Below, piece after piece: positions 9,921 to 18,900 of a stretch of DNA of 64,000 bases. Numbering within the stretch: position 1 is the first letter of the stretch; each line of letters opens with the position of its first letter. The notes beneath the pieces were generated by a model that was not told where the DNA came from, searched no databases, and saw nothing but the letters and a program-made list of their open reading frames with translations. The DNA comes from Gaiellasilicea sp963802765 (lineage in GTDB: Bacteria; Actinomycetota; Thermoleophilia; Gaiellales; Gaiellaceae). The position numbers and the translations under genes are program-made. The stretch is taken from contig CAWDJZ010000003.1 in NCBI GenBank assembly GCA_963802765.1, positions 62,001 to 126,000 on the forward strand, read 5' to 3'.

Positions 9921-10043
9921 GGAATCCACTTCGCCCAGCGTGACGCGAAACCTCGCGTCGAGGTAGTAAGCGACCGGCGACGACCTGGAGAACGAACGCA
10001 CGTGGTGCCGGCCCGACGCGTTCGCGGCCCGGCTGCGTACGAG

Positions 10044-10242
10044 TCATCGCCCCTTCATGTAAACCTGACCCGCCAAAGTTCGGCTGCTGCGACCGCAAAT
10101 GTTGCGGAGGTGTGTGTCTCGACAGTCTTCGGGCTTAGAAAAATAGCGCTTCGGCGATTTGCGGATTTGTCTTTCGATCGACCACGAGCCGCGCGACCTC
10201 GCGCTCTCTCTCAGTGAGCGTTTCGACTCCGAATCGCCGGCC
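10044..10242 (-). pseudogene. Remnant of a LuxR-type regulator (C-terminal HTH) with frameshift
   Basis: The minus strand codes for a classic LuxR-family helix-turn-helix: FGVETLTEREREVARLVVD then RKTNPQIAEALFF, which stops at TAA near 10137. Shifting frame by one base continues the same domain (KPEDCRDTHLRNI) to a stop at 10044, covering the recognition helix. So this is the 3' end of a LuxR gene carrying a one-base indel. Nothing upstream resembles its N-terminal domain, so it is a fragment rather than a simple frameshifted gene. Confidence 0.6.
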
Positions 10243-10656
10243 TTGCCCCGGCGGCTGCGCCGGTGGATGCGGCGTCAATCGAGGACGCACGGAGCATCGC
10301 TCCGCGGGAGGCCCTTCTTCATGGCACTCCTTACCATCGGGGCGTGGTGCGGAGAATCGTGCTTGCGGAGCCCTTTCCCCCGCTATTTCACGGATTCGTC
10401 CGCGACGTGACCCGTCCTTGAACCCGCCCTGAATCTCCCCGACCAACCTCGAACCTGTCCCCAGAACCTAGCCCCAGGCTTCGCTTGTACGTCGCGGTGG
10501 CGATCAGCGAGCCTGGTCGAAGAGCGACTCGGTCGGGCGGGGGCATCGCGTTTCGACCCGTGTGGCGGCGCGACCCACAGCGAGGCGCGTCTCCGGGCCG
10601 CGCTCGTCACCGGGGAATGCGGGTGCAAGTCGTGGCGTATTCGCTGGTTTAAGCGG
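10243..10656. other. Intergenic, no gene seen
   Basis: Between the LuxR remnant and the end of the alpha/beta hydrolase gene. Frames here are short and Arg/Ser-rich. I see nothing in it beyond possible lost 5' parts of the LuxR gene. Confidence 0.4.
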
Positions 10657-12741
10657 CTACTTGCCGATGCTGCTCTTCGCCGCCGCATCGATGATCCGTT
10701 CGACGTCTTCGTCGAGCAGGAAGCGCTGCCGATGCAGACTGTTCGCGGCCCGCGCCACCGCGCTCACGTAGGCCCCGTGGTTCGGGTACCGCTCCTCGAT
10801 CGAGAGCCGAGGATCGCCGGCAGCAACTCGCTCGGCCATTGTCTGGGCGAAGTCGATCTTCTGGCCCGACTGGTCACACAGGTCGCCGCCGCCGAAAGAG
10901 GCCGCGCGCAGGTTCCAGCCGGAATACGTCGCCAGCGGCACGGCGACGTCCGGCAACCGGATACCGGCGACGTCGTTGCCGTCGGCGTCCGTAGTCGGCA
11001 CGAAGACCGGATAGGGCGAGCCCAAGAGCAGCGGTGGCAGGGTCGTGAGGATTCCCTGCCCGAACAGCGGCCCGAAGTCGAACAGGTCGCCGGTCGTCGT
11101 GCGCCCGTTGTAGGTGACCCCGGGGATGCCGGGGAACCCAACGTCGGCCTGGGGTAGTGCGGGGACGAGAGTTCCATCGCCTCGCCTTGGCACTCGGCTG
11201 TCAGGCGGCTCGGTGCCCGCGCTGGCCCACTGGTCGAGGGCGACGAGGAGCGCCCGTAGACCGGGGTTCGGAAGAAGTGGGTTCCTGGGCTGTTCGCAAA
11301 TTCCCAGACCGCTTGCGTTGCCGTGCGGCAGGCTCGAGAAGAGATAGGAACGAGCGCGCTCCGAATCGGGGAGATCGTTCCCGAGCGTGTCGGTGTGCAG
11401 GAGTGACCCGCCCTTGACCCAGTACTCGTTCTCCGAGTTCGATTCGAAGATGTGGGGGCAGGTGCTGGTAGCGAGGCAACGACGCAGGACACCGTCGGTC
11501 GTTCCCGTCACCGGGTCGAAGGTCACCTGGTTCGCGAACGGGAACTGGCGCTCCGGATACCAGCGGCCGATGTGCTGACGATGTGTGCGCGACGGCTGAG
11601 CAAAGCGATAGTTGAAGAACCCTCCGCTGCCTCCGCCGACCCAGTTGAGCATCGCGTCGATGGCGCGGCGACCCTGCTCGTCCTCGTTGAAGCCCAGACG
11701 CAGGAAGTCGTGCAAGAAACGACAGGGAAGCGAGAAGCAGAACGTGTAGACGGACTGAGCGTCCTCCGCCAGCGGGTTCGGATTGCCGTCATCGTCCGCG
11801 GCCGCGTAACGGAGGAATGCCGCAACATCGCGTGTGGCAGCGAAGCCGAGACCGACGACTGGCGGATCCTTCGCTGGATAGGTGAATTCGTAGAGCCTCC
11901 CCTGCTGGAACGGCGTCCCTACGGGCAGCAGCCTGATCGCGTTGCCGCTCGAGTTGACGTAGCTCCAGTCGCTGGCCGGAATGGGAGTCGGGGGATCCGC
12001 GTAGTGCTCGCGCACACTGAGGCTGGCAAGCGACTTGTCGAGGCTTGCCGCTGTGTAGCTGAGAAATCCGGTCGTCGTCGCGCTGTTGTCGATCACGAAC
12101 TCTTCGAGTGAGGGGCCGACGATGGAGGACCCGTCCGCGTTGCGCGGGATCGGGACCGTCAGGGTGAGACGGCTGTTGCCTGTCGTTACCGTGGCATCCC
12201 AACCGCTCCAGACAAGCGTGTAGCCCTGGCGCATGAGGAACCCGTTGCCCGCGTCGGCAGCGGTCGTCGGATCATTCGGCGGCTGAGGAAAGCTGCCGGG
12301 GCCGTCGTTGAGGTAGAGCAAGGCGAACTTGCCGCCCCGGTTGTTCATGTCGAAGAGCACCCGACGGTTGCCCTGGGACTGAACGACAGGCCTCAGGATG
12401 TAGATGTCGGTTGAGTACTCGACCTTGCCGGCGGCGTTCGTCGGGGCGAGTCCGAGATCGGCGATGACCGCGTTGCGGCTATTGGCCGGATCGACCTCGC
12501 CGTAGGCGCGGCCGACGAGCTTCTCGTACTGGCCGACGATGCCGAACGATGCACCGTCGAACGTCGGCGACTCCACGCGAGTGATTTGGATGCGGGTGAT
12601 TCGCGCTTCTGCGAGGCCGGGCGCAGCGAGTCCGGCCACGATCGTGAGAAGAAGCGCGGCGGCAACTGCAGCACGTCGAACGCGCGCGCGTTTCGTCACG
12701 CACGACGAGCCATTGCAGGCGATCGCAGATCTGTTCTTCAT
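10657..12741 (-). CDS. Large secreted alpha/beta-hydrolase domain protein
   Basis: A 694-residue exported protein that resembles the large alpha/beta-hydrolase-domain family often annotated as 'alpha/beta hydrolase domain-containing protein'. The signal peptide is at about 25-47 after a basic N-terminus. Recognisable blocks are VLFDMNNRGGK, the GYTLVWSGWDA strand, and the long conserved C-terminal half with LRLGFNEDEQGRRAIDAMLNW, VGGGSGGFFNYRFAQPSR and NHGAYV. The reaction is not established for this family. Ribosome site AGGAAG lies upstream of the ATG. A small membrane-protein gene ends 4 bp before it and may be co-transcribed. Confidence 0.75.
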   Translation of the reverse strand: MKNRSAIACNGSSCVTKRARVRRAAVAAALLLTIVAGLAAPGLAEARITRIQITRVESPTFDGASFGIVGQYEKLVGRAYGEVDPANSRNAVIADLGLAPTNAAGKVEYSTDIYILRPVVQSQGNRRVLFDMNNRGGKFALLYLNDGPGSFPQPPNDPTTAADAGNGFLMRQGYTLVWSGWDATVTTGNSRLTLTVPIPRNADGSSIVGPSLEEFVIDNSATTTGFLSYTAASLDKSLASLSVREHYADPPTPIPASDWSYVNSSGNAIRLLPVGTPFQQGRLYEFTYPAKDPPVVGLGFAATRDVAAFLRYAAADDDGNPNPLAEDAQSVYTFCFSLPCRFLHDFLRLGFNEDEQGRRAIDAMLNWVGGGSGGFFNYRFAQPSRTHRQHIGRWYPERQFPFANQVTFDPVTGTTDGVLRRCLATSTCPHIFESNSENEYWVKGGSLLHTDTLGNDLPDSERARSYLFSSLPHGNASGLGICEQPRNPLLPNPGLRALLVALDQWASAGTEPPDSRVPRRGDGTLVPALPQADVGFPGIPGVTYNGRTTTGDLFDFGPLFGQGILTTLPPLLLGSPYPVFVPTTDADGNDVAGIRLPDVAVPLATYSGWNLRAASFGGGDLCDQSGQKIDFAQTMAERVAAGDPRLSIEERYPNHGAYVSAVARAANSLHRQRFLLDEDVERIIDAAAKSSIGK

Positions 12742-12745
12742 CGTC

Positions 12746-12964
12746 CTACTTCCTTTCGATGGTGCTGGGATCAGGTGCCGGGTTGGCGTGGTCGATTGCC
12801 ACGACCTCGATCCTCCTCGCAGGGAGTCGGTCGCGGTCTCGAGCGGTCAGCTCCGCGAGCTCTGTCCTGCGCTGACGCCGAGTCGCGGCAGCCGCAACGA
12901 CGACGAGCGCTAGGACCCCTCCGGCCGCGCCGGGCGCGATAACGGCCCAGTCGAGGCTGCCCAT
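12746..12964 (-). CDS. Small single-pass membrane protein
   Basis: A 72-residue product with one N-terminal transmembrane helix (about residues 6-27), a basic stop-transfer stretch (RRQRR) and a short cytoplasmic tail. It ends 4 bp before the alpha/beta hydrolase start, so the two are probably one transcript. The frame just upstream (12967-13090, minus) also reads like protein and ends at the ATG, but has no start codon. Function unknown. Confidence 0.5.
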   Translation of the reverse strand: MGSLDWAVIAPGAAGGVLALVVVAAAATRRQRRTELAELTARDRDRLPARRIEVVAIDHANPAPDPSTIERK

Positions 12965-13129
12965 CTACTTCTTGCTCTGGTTGAGCTTCCTCATCGCCGC
13001 AGACGATGCGCGTGCGCGGTTGGCGATCTGCTGGAATTCGCCGTCGCGCGCTTGCAGAATGGTTGGGACCGCGCGGTCGTCCCGCTGCGCTCAGGTCGCT
13101 AGGTTCGAGCAGATCGAAGGGAGAGCTCG

Positions 13130-16100
13130 GTGGACTTCCGGATACTCGGCCCGCTCGAGGTGCACGAGGGGGACCGCGCTGTATCGCTCGGCGGCCGCCA
13201 GCAACGTGCTCTGCTGGCGCTGCTGCTGTTGCGCGCAAATGAGGTCGTTCCGGTCGAGCAGATCATCGACGAGCTCTGGCCCGAGGCGCCGCCGCCGAGT
13301 GCGACGAAGAGCGTCCACGCGCTCGTCTCACGGCTGCGCAGGCTGCTCGAGGGCGCGCCGGAGATGAAGAACGGAGACGAGGGCGACACCGGCGTGCTGC
13401 TGACGCGGGCGCACGGCTACCTGCTTCGGGTTGCGCCGGGCGAGCTTGACCTGCACCGCTTCGAGTCGCTTCTGAACGAGGGGCGCTCTGCGCTGGTGGC
13501 CGGGCAGGCGGATGTCGCGGCACGGAAGCTGAGCGAGGCCTTGGCGGTCTGGCGCGGGCCGCCATTGGCGGAGTTCGGCTCCGACTCGTTCGCCGTCGCC
13601 GAGATCGCGAGGCTGAACGAGCTGCGGCTGTCAACGGTCGAGGAGCGGATCGAGGCCGACTTGGCGGCCGGGCGCTCGGCCGAGCTCGTCGCCGAGCTGG
13701 AGGTGCTGGTCGCGACTCATCCGCTGCGCGAGCGGTTGCGTGGTGAGCTGATGCTCGCGCTCTACCGCTCCGGCCGGCAGGCGGACGCGCTGCAGGTCTA
13801 CCGGGACACGCGGCGCCTGCTCGTCGACGAGCTCGGGATCGAACCGAGCCAGGCGCTGCAACGCCTCGAACAGGCCGTCCTGCGCCAGGAGGCATCGCTC
13901 GAGCCGCCCGCGCAGGTCATCCCGAACCGTGAACGATCACCGCGTCGTCGCGTCGTCGTCGCAGGCGTCGCAGTGCTGCTCGTCGCAGCCGCCGTACCGG
14001 CGGCCCTTCTCATGACGAGAAGCGAATCGCCGTCTTCCGTCCACGTCTTCGGCAACTCGCTCGCCGTCATCGATGCGGAGAGCAACAAGATTCAGCGGCA
14101 GGTCATGGTCGGCGCGAGACCGGCATTCGTAGCCTTCGACGGGCGGGCGCTGTGGGTGGCGAACCTCGACGACGACTCGATCTCGCGGATCGATCCGCGT
14201 ACGGGCAGGGTCACCAGGACGATCGCGACGGACGCTTCCACAGCCGGTCTGGCTGTCGGCGCAGGCTCGGTTTGGGTGGCGAACAGTGACGCAGCGACGG
14301 TCTCCCGGATCGATCCGGTGTACGACCGCACGGTTCAGACGATCTCGATTCGAGGCACCGGAGTCGCGGGATTTGGGGTGAGTGCCGTCGCGTTTGGTTT
14401 CGGCTCGCTCTGGGTCGCCGATTCCGGTGGGACGTTGTCGCGTATCCGCCCGGCGAGCCGCGCCGTGGTCGAGACGGTCGTGGTCGGCGGTGGGTCAACG
14501 GCGATGGCCGTGGGTGCGGGCGCAGTTTGGGTTGCCAACTCGTGGGATGACACGGTCTCGCGGGTCGATCCGACGAATGTCGTCACGGCGACGATCCCGG
14601 TCGGGCGCGGGCCGAGCGCGATCGCGGTCGGCGCCGGCGCTGTGTGGGTCGCCAACAGGCTCGAGGACACCGTCTCGCGGATCGACCCGGGTACGGGCGC
14701 CGTCAAGGAGACGATCCGGGTCGGGAGGAGGCCGAGCGGCATCGCGGTAGACGCAGAAGCGGTGTGGGTCGCCAACGGGGACGGCACCGTCTCGCGGATC
14801 GATCCGCGGACGAACGACGTCTCGAAGACGATTCGTATCGGCGGCAGCCCCACGGCATTGGCCGCCTCCGGAGGATCGGTATGGGCAACCGTTGCCGAGA
14901 GCGCGCCGGCCCAGCCGCTGCCAGTAGGCGCGGGCGGCGGGGTCGCGCGCTTCAACGTCGAGGACGGCTTCGATTTCGTCGACCCCGCGCTCGCCTACCT
15001 CCCCGCTTCCTGGCAGCTCGAGTACGCGACCTGCGCAAAGCTCCTCAACTATCCTGACCGGCCCGCGCCCGCAGGCTCGCTGCTCGTGCCGGAGGTCGCA
15101 GAATCGCTGCCGATCGTGTCAGCCGGTGGCAAGCGCTTCACGTTCACGATCCGCGACGGCTTCAGGTTCTCGCCCCCGTCAAATGAACGCGTAACCGCGC
15201 AGACGTTCAAGTACTCGATCGAGCGCAGCCTGAGCCCGAAGCTGCGGCGGGCCGCGGTGGCCACACAATTCCTCGACGACATCGTCGGAGCCAAGGCATA
15301 CCGCGAAGGTCGAGCCGAGCACATCGCCGGCGTGGTTGCGCGCGGCACGCGCCTGACCATCGAGCTGACGCAGGCCGCGCCGGACTTCCCCGCCCGGATC
15401 GCGATGCCGTTCTTCTGCGCCGTGCCGATCGGCACCCCCGTCGACCCCGGAGGGCTACCGGCGATCCCGTCTGCGGGGCCCTATTTCGTGGCGTCGTACA
15501 CGCCGAAGCAGCAGATCGTGCTCAGACGGAACCCGAACTACCGGGGGCCACGTCCGCACAGGTTGGAACAGATCGTCTACACGCTTGGCATTCCCAAAGC
15601 ACGGACGGTCGCGCAAATCGAGGCTGGACGGGCCGACTACGCTGCCGAGGGTGTCCCGCCCGCGGACGCCGCCCGGCTCGCAGCCCGCTACGGAGCCCGC
15701 AACGAAGAAACGAAGGCAGGGGCGGCGCCGCGCTACTTCAGCGAGCCGATCCTCGGCGTCGCCTTCCTCAGTCTCAACACGAGCCGGCCGCTGTTCGCCG
15801 ACGCCAACCTCCGAAAGGCCGTCAACCACGCGATCGACCGTCCGGCCCTGGCACGACAGAAGCAGCACCCTTTCTACCCTGCCGGTGAGCCGACCGATCA
15901 ATACCTTCCGCCCGGGGCGCCCGGCTTCAAGGACGTCCGCATCTACCCCCTCGACGGGCCTGACCTTGCGTCCGCGAGACGCCTTGCCGCCGGCAAGCGT
16001 GGCCGCGCCGTCCTTTACACCTGCGACACCGCACCCTGCCCGCAGCAGGCCCAAATCGTTCGGGCGAATCTGAAGGCGATCGGCATCAACGTCGAAGTGA

Positions 16101-16504
16101 GGGAATTTCCCTACGGGGTTCTTTTCGCGAAGGCGAGAACGCAGGGCGAACCATTCGACATCATCCTGGGGGGCTGGCTCTCGGACCATACCGATCCGTC
16201 TAACTTCCTCAACGCGTTGCTCGACGGACGCGAAATCAAGTCGCATGCCAACAGCAACTGGGCCTACTTCAACGATTCGACCTATAACCGCAAGCTCAAA
16301 TCCGCGTCGACCCTCTCAGGGCCCCAGCGCTACCGGACGTACGGCGCGCTCGACGCGGACCTCGCGCGGAACGCGGCACCGCTCGTCGCCTTCGCCAACT
16401 ACGCAAGGCGCGACTTTTTCTCGGCTCGCATTGGTTGCCAGATCTACCAGCCCGTATACGGGTTCGACCTGGCGACGCTGTGCTTGAAACGTCACGCCCC
16501 GTGA
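13130..16504 (+). CDS. SARP/BTAD regulator - TM - beta-propeller - family 5 solute-binding fusion
   Basis: A single 1124-residue frame with four parts. Residues 1-100 are an OmpR-type winged helix and 100-255 a BTAD domain (WRGPPLAEFGSDSFA, then LYRSGRQADALQVYR), together the SARP DNA-binding architecture. Residues 274-295 are a transmembrane helix preceded by basic residues. About 308-610 are YVTN-like beta-propeller repeats, each with GAVWVAN followed by VSRIDP. About 612-1124 are a family 5 extracellular solute-binding (peptide/nickel type) domain. The topology implies DNA binding inside and ligand sensing outside, a one-component membrane regulator. The GTG start has GAAGGGAG upstream. 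There are no transporter genes beside it, so the target genes and ligand are unknown. Confidence 0.88.
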   Translation: MDFRILGPLEVHEGDRAVSLGGRQQRALLALLLLRANEVVPVEQIIDELWPEAPPPSATKSVHALVSRLRRLLEGAPEMKNGDEGDTGVLLTRAHGYLLRVAPGELDLHRFESLLNEGRSALVAGQADVAARKLSEALAVWRGPPLAEFGSDSFAVAEIARLNELRLSTVEERIEADLAAGRSAELVAELEVLVATHPLRERLRGELMLALYRSGRQADALQVYRDTRRLLVDELGIEPSQALQRLEQAVLRQEASLEPPAQVIPNRERSPRRRVVVAGVAVLLVAAAVPAALLMTRSESPSSVHVFGNSLAVIDAESNKIQRQVMVGARPAFVAFDGRALWVANLDDDSISRIDPRTGRVTRTIATDASTAGLAVGAGSVWVANSDAATVSRIDPVYDRTVQTISIRGTGVAGFGVSAVAFGFGSLWVADSGGTLSRIRPASRAVVETVVVGGGSTAMAVGAGAVWVANSWDDTVSRVDPTNVVTATIPVGRGPSAIAVGAGAVWVANRLEDTVSRIDPGTGAVKETIRVGRRPSGIAVDAEAVWVANGDGTVSRIDPRTNDVSKTIRIGGSPTALAASGGSVWATVAESAPAQPLPVGAGGGVARFNVEDGFDFVDPALAYLPASWQLEYATCAKLLNYPDRPAPAGSLLVPEVAESLPIVSAGGKRFTFTIRDGFRFSPPSNERVTAQTFKYSIERSLSPKLRRAAVATQFLDDIVGAKAYREGRAEHIAGVVARGTRLTIELTQAAPDFPARIAMPFFCAVPIGTPVDPGGLPAIPSAGPYFVASYTPKQQIVLRRNPNYRGPRPHRLEQIVYTLGIPKARTVAQIEAGRADYAAEGVPPADAARLAARYGARNEETKAGAAPRYFSEPILGVAFLSLNTSRPLFADANLRKAVNHAIDRPALARQKQHPFYPAGEPTDQYLPPGAPGFKDVRIYPLDGPDLASARRLAAGKRGRAVLYTCDTAPCPQQAQIVRANLKAIGINVEVREFPYGVLFAKARTQGEPFDIILGGWLSDHTDPSNFLNALLDGREIKSHANSNWAYFNDSTYNRKLKSASTLSGPQRYRTYGALDADLARNAAPLVAFANYARRDFFSARIGCQIYQPVYGFDLATLCLKRHAP

Positions 16505-16714
16505 TCTCCGGCGCCTGGCGGGGGACGCGGATGCGACTCCTTCGCGCGTTCAGGCATGAACGCGCGGACCCGATACGCCGTCACAGGGCCTGGCCTGCGG
16601 TTCTTCCACTGATGGCCGCGCCGAGCTAAGTCAGGAGCACGCCGGGCCAGGTGGGGCACCTCCTGGACACGTGGGCGCGATGTCTGATCGGCCACCGGAA
16701 CAACGGAGCCAACG

Positions 16715-17180
16715 CTAGCGTTCGGCCAACACGAGTAGTTCGCGCGGCGTTCCATCCGCGGCAGGATCGTGATCGTGGGGTTGGAACCCGAGGCTGCGGT
16801 AAAGGCAGCGGGCCGCCTCGGCCTCCGCCCCGCCAGGGTGACCGGCGCCGAAGGTGATGACATGAACTGGCCGCCCGTTCGCCTGCTGGAGCGCCCGCAA
16901 CACCAACGCGCGTCCCACTCCCCGGGTCGCACGCCTCGGGCAACTGCGAGCCACCGGATGTGGAGACAATCGTCGGGCGGACTCGACAGCCACATGCCGC
17001 CAGCAAACGTGTGGCTTAGGTCTCTTACGCACCATGCAGTTCCCCGGTGGATGTGCGCAATTAATTGCCTTCCCAGGTCGGCTCCTCCGCCAACGGTTGG
17101 CCGAAAAGTGATTCGACCTCTCGCGCGAGCGCGCGCCAGTCTGCAATGTCGTCGAGGTGCGACTGCTGGGGAACGAACAC
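16715..17180 (-). pseudogene. GNAT N-acetyltransferase pseudogene with two frameshifts
   Basis: Three minus-strand frames join into one GNAT enzyme. From GTG at 17180: FVPQQSHLDDIADW up to EEPTWEGN. A one-base shift near 17070 leads to LIAHIHRGTAWCVRD, then FAGGMWLSSPPDD, then IRWLAVA. A second shift near 16935 leads to RGVGRALVLRAL (the acetyl-CoA binding R/Q-x-x-G-x-G/A loop), HVITFGAGHPGG and LYRSLGF, ending ELLVLAER at 16715. Acetyltransferases of this family move acetyl from acetyl-CoA to an amine. Two indels within about 140 bp suggest real decay or a poor stretch of assembly. Confidence 0.7.
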
Positions 17181-17542
17181 GCCGCCAATCTAAGCCACGT
17201 CCGTGCCTCTAGCTCGCTTGGCGGTGAGACAGTTCCTCGAGCCCTGACGGCGGCGCGGACGCCACGATCGTCGAAATGAACACGACAGACGTCGGCGGAC
17301 GCAGGAGCCCGGTGCGCGGCCCGGACCTCGTCGGCGCCTACCTCTTCGGCGCCTGAAAACGTCCCCAAAAGCTGTGCCCACGGCCGCTCGGTCTGACTCA
17401 CGCCGCCGCCTCCCTCGCGCCGAAGGCCTTATCGGGCCGTTCCTCGGGCACCGACGCCGCCTACCCGACTCGCGACCCCCTCCCTACATGGAAGTGCTCT
17501 GACCGCGAAGCACTCTCGTCGCCCGCGCCGGTCAGCCTGTCT

Positions 17543-17700
17543 GCCGCGAAGCCTTGCAAGTCGCGGGGCAGACTGTTGCGGGAGATGTTGCGGCACTCCA
17601 GGTGTTCACTCAGAAAGCCCTGCAAACGGTGCGTTTTCAGCATCGGAGTGGGGCTGGATCGCACCCAGGAGGTCGGCGGTTCGAGTCCGCCTACCTCCAT
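17543..17700 (+). repeat. Direct repeat copy A with tRNA-Ala-like 3' end
   Basis: About 158 bp that recur at 25525-25683 in the same orientation, with roughly a dozen differences and one 1-bp indel by eye. The last ~70 bp resemble a tRNA-Ala. The pair brackets about 8 kb of accessory DNA, an arrangement expected of attachment sites or of segmental duplication. Confidence 0.85.
17627..17699 (+). pseudogene. Degenerate tRNA-Ala(CGC)-like sequence, copy A
   Basis: It contains an intact T-arm (GGCGG-TTCGAGT-CCGCC), a variable AGGTC, an anticodon-arm-like CTGG-ATCGCAC-CCAG with anticodon CGC, a D-loop-like CAGCATCGGAG and a 3' end TACCTCC-A. The 5' acceptor strand does not pair with the 3' strand, so it is not a working tRNA as read. 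Confidence 0.5.
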
Positions 17701-18245
17701 GAAAGACCTGCAAATGCGCATCTTGCGTTTCCTGGAATGAGTACGCAGAGCGCCTGGAGGGAAGCGCCTTGGCCGTCTCCAGTTTGGCGATCCGCTCGAG
17801 GTCTTCAGCAAATGGCGAGACGCTGGGCCCACCGGTGACTCGAAGGCAGCCGTTGAACCAACAGAATGTTGCGGGAGCGCGCGACGCCTGGTTGCGATCT
17901 GGGCCAGCCAGGATCGATCCCCTCCTTACCATCGCGTGGACGCCCGCGGTCTTCCTGATGTTCGCATCAGGTTCGCACGTGGTCGCGGCTTCTGATAGCA
18001 ACGCCCATCTTGGGAGCCGGCTCGCTTGCGCCGCATCGTTGACGGCCACGACGGCCATTACCACGACCTTCAGGGCGGCCGCAAGAGTGTCGAGACTAGT
18101 CGTGCGGAGGCCCGGAAGGCCCGTGTGACTGCGCCACACTGGATATCCGTCTTTGCGCGCAAGGGGAGGGCGGGACAGGCGGGCACGGCTCGAGAGAGCG
18201 GATTCGCGAGGCGACCGCGTCCTGTTGTTGTTTACTTGGTAGGCG
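17701..18245. other. Decayed intergenic stretch
   Basis: Follows repeat copy A. Frames exist on both strands but read as Ala/Arg/Ser-rich shadows. I see no domain, integrase motif or RNA gene. Confidence 0.35.
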
Positions 18246-18497
18246 GTGATTCGCGCGCTTCGACGGCGCTTTTGTCGCCATGAGTGGGGGCCGTGGCGAG
18301 CAGGGATGCTGCAGAGCATTTCGGAGAGCGCGGGTGATGCGTCGGACGAGGCATGGGAGTTCGACCGCCGGACGAGAGAGCGTCTCGGCGTGAAGGGACT
18401 TCCCGGATTGGGCGTCTCGGAGAAGGACGATGAATCCTTCGAGCACCGCAGGTGTCCGAAGTGCGGCACCGTCGACGTTCGGGAACGGGCGATTTGA
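18246..18497 (+). CDS. Small Cys/His protein, putative zinc-binding
   Basis: An 83-residue product from GTG at 18246. It begins with basic CRHEWGPWR and ends with FEHRRCPKCGTVDVRERA, giving a C-H pair and a CxxC that could make one zinc site, separated by an acidic, helical middle. Similar short proteins with HxWGxW and RxCxxCG blocks are common in actinobacteria and their phages, without known function. The ribosome site is weak. It lies inside the repeat-bracketed region. Confidence 0.45.
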   Translation: MIRALRRRFCRHEWGPWRAGMLQSISESAGDASDEAWEFDRRTRERLGVKGLPGLGVSEKDDESFEHRRCPKCGTVDVRERAI

Positions 18498-18702
18498 GAC
18501 TCGCGGTTGGCGGCTTCGCGCGCCTCGTTGTCCTGGCGGCCTTCGCACTGATGGTTGGTGACGCTGTTGTTGGTCGGTGGCAGCGCGGCGACTATTTCGT
18601 GTGCCGATGATTCCAAGCTCGCGCAGGGGCGCGATCGGAGTATTGGCACCCTTCAGGGTCTGGCGAAACGACTAGCGAAACGAAGCTAGGCGGCGCGTGC
18701 CG

Positions 18703-18786
18703 CTATCCAGAACGTCTCCGGCGAAAGTAGCCGAGGGCGGCTAGCGCAACAATGACGATGATGACAATCCAAAGCCAGGTTGGCAC
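18703..18786 (-). CDS. 27-residue single-helix membrane protein
   Basis: GTG at 18786 is preceded by AAAGGA at good spacing. The product is MPTWLWIVIIVIVALAALGY followed by a basic tail (FRRRRSG), i.e. one transmembrane helix with a cytoplasmic anchor. Short proteins with this PTWLWI start followed by a hydrophobic run are plausible membrane microproteins. It is divergent from the LuxR regulator at 18901, 114 bp away. Function unknown. Confidence 0.5.
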   Translation of the reverse strand: MPTWLWIVIIVIVALAALGYFRRRRSG

Positions 18787-18900
18787 GTGGTCCTTTCGTT
18801 AGGGGCGTGCCGACTCTACGGCGAGCCGACCCGTATTTGCAACGTGCACGGCCTACGCCGCGAGTGGCGAGGCTCGCGCTCGGGCGAGTGTGGCTTTGCC

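Noticed and set aside
12967..13090. Minus-strand stretch reading AVPTILQARDGEFQQIANRA and on
   Set aside because: Protein-like but has no start codon and occupies the divergent promoter region; mentioned under the neighbouring small gene only.
17606..18649. Long minus-strand frame with RTRTADLLGAI and GLEPPTSW-type segments
   Set aside because: These segments are the antisense reading of the tRNA-like repeat (17627-17699), a known source of spurious proteins; the rest is Ser/Arg-rich without domains.
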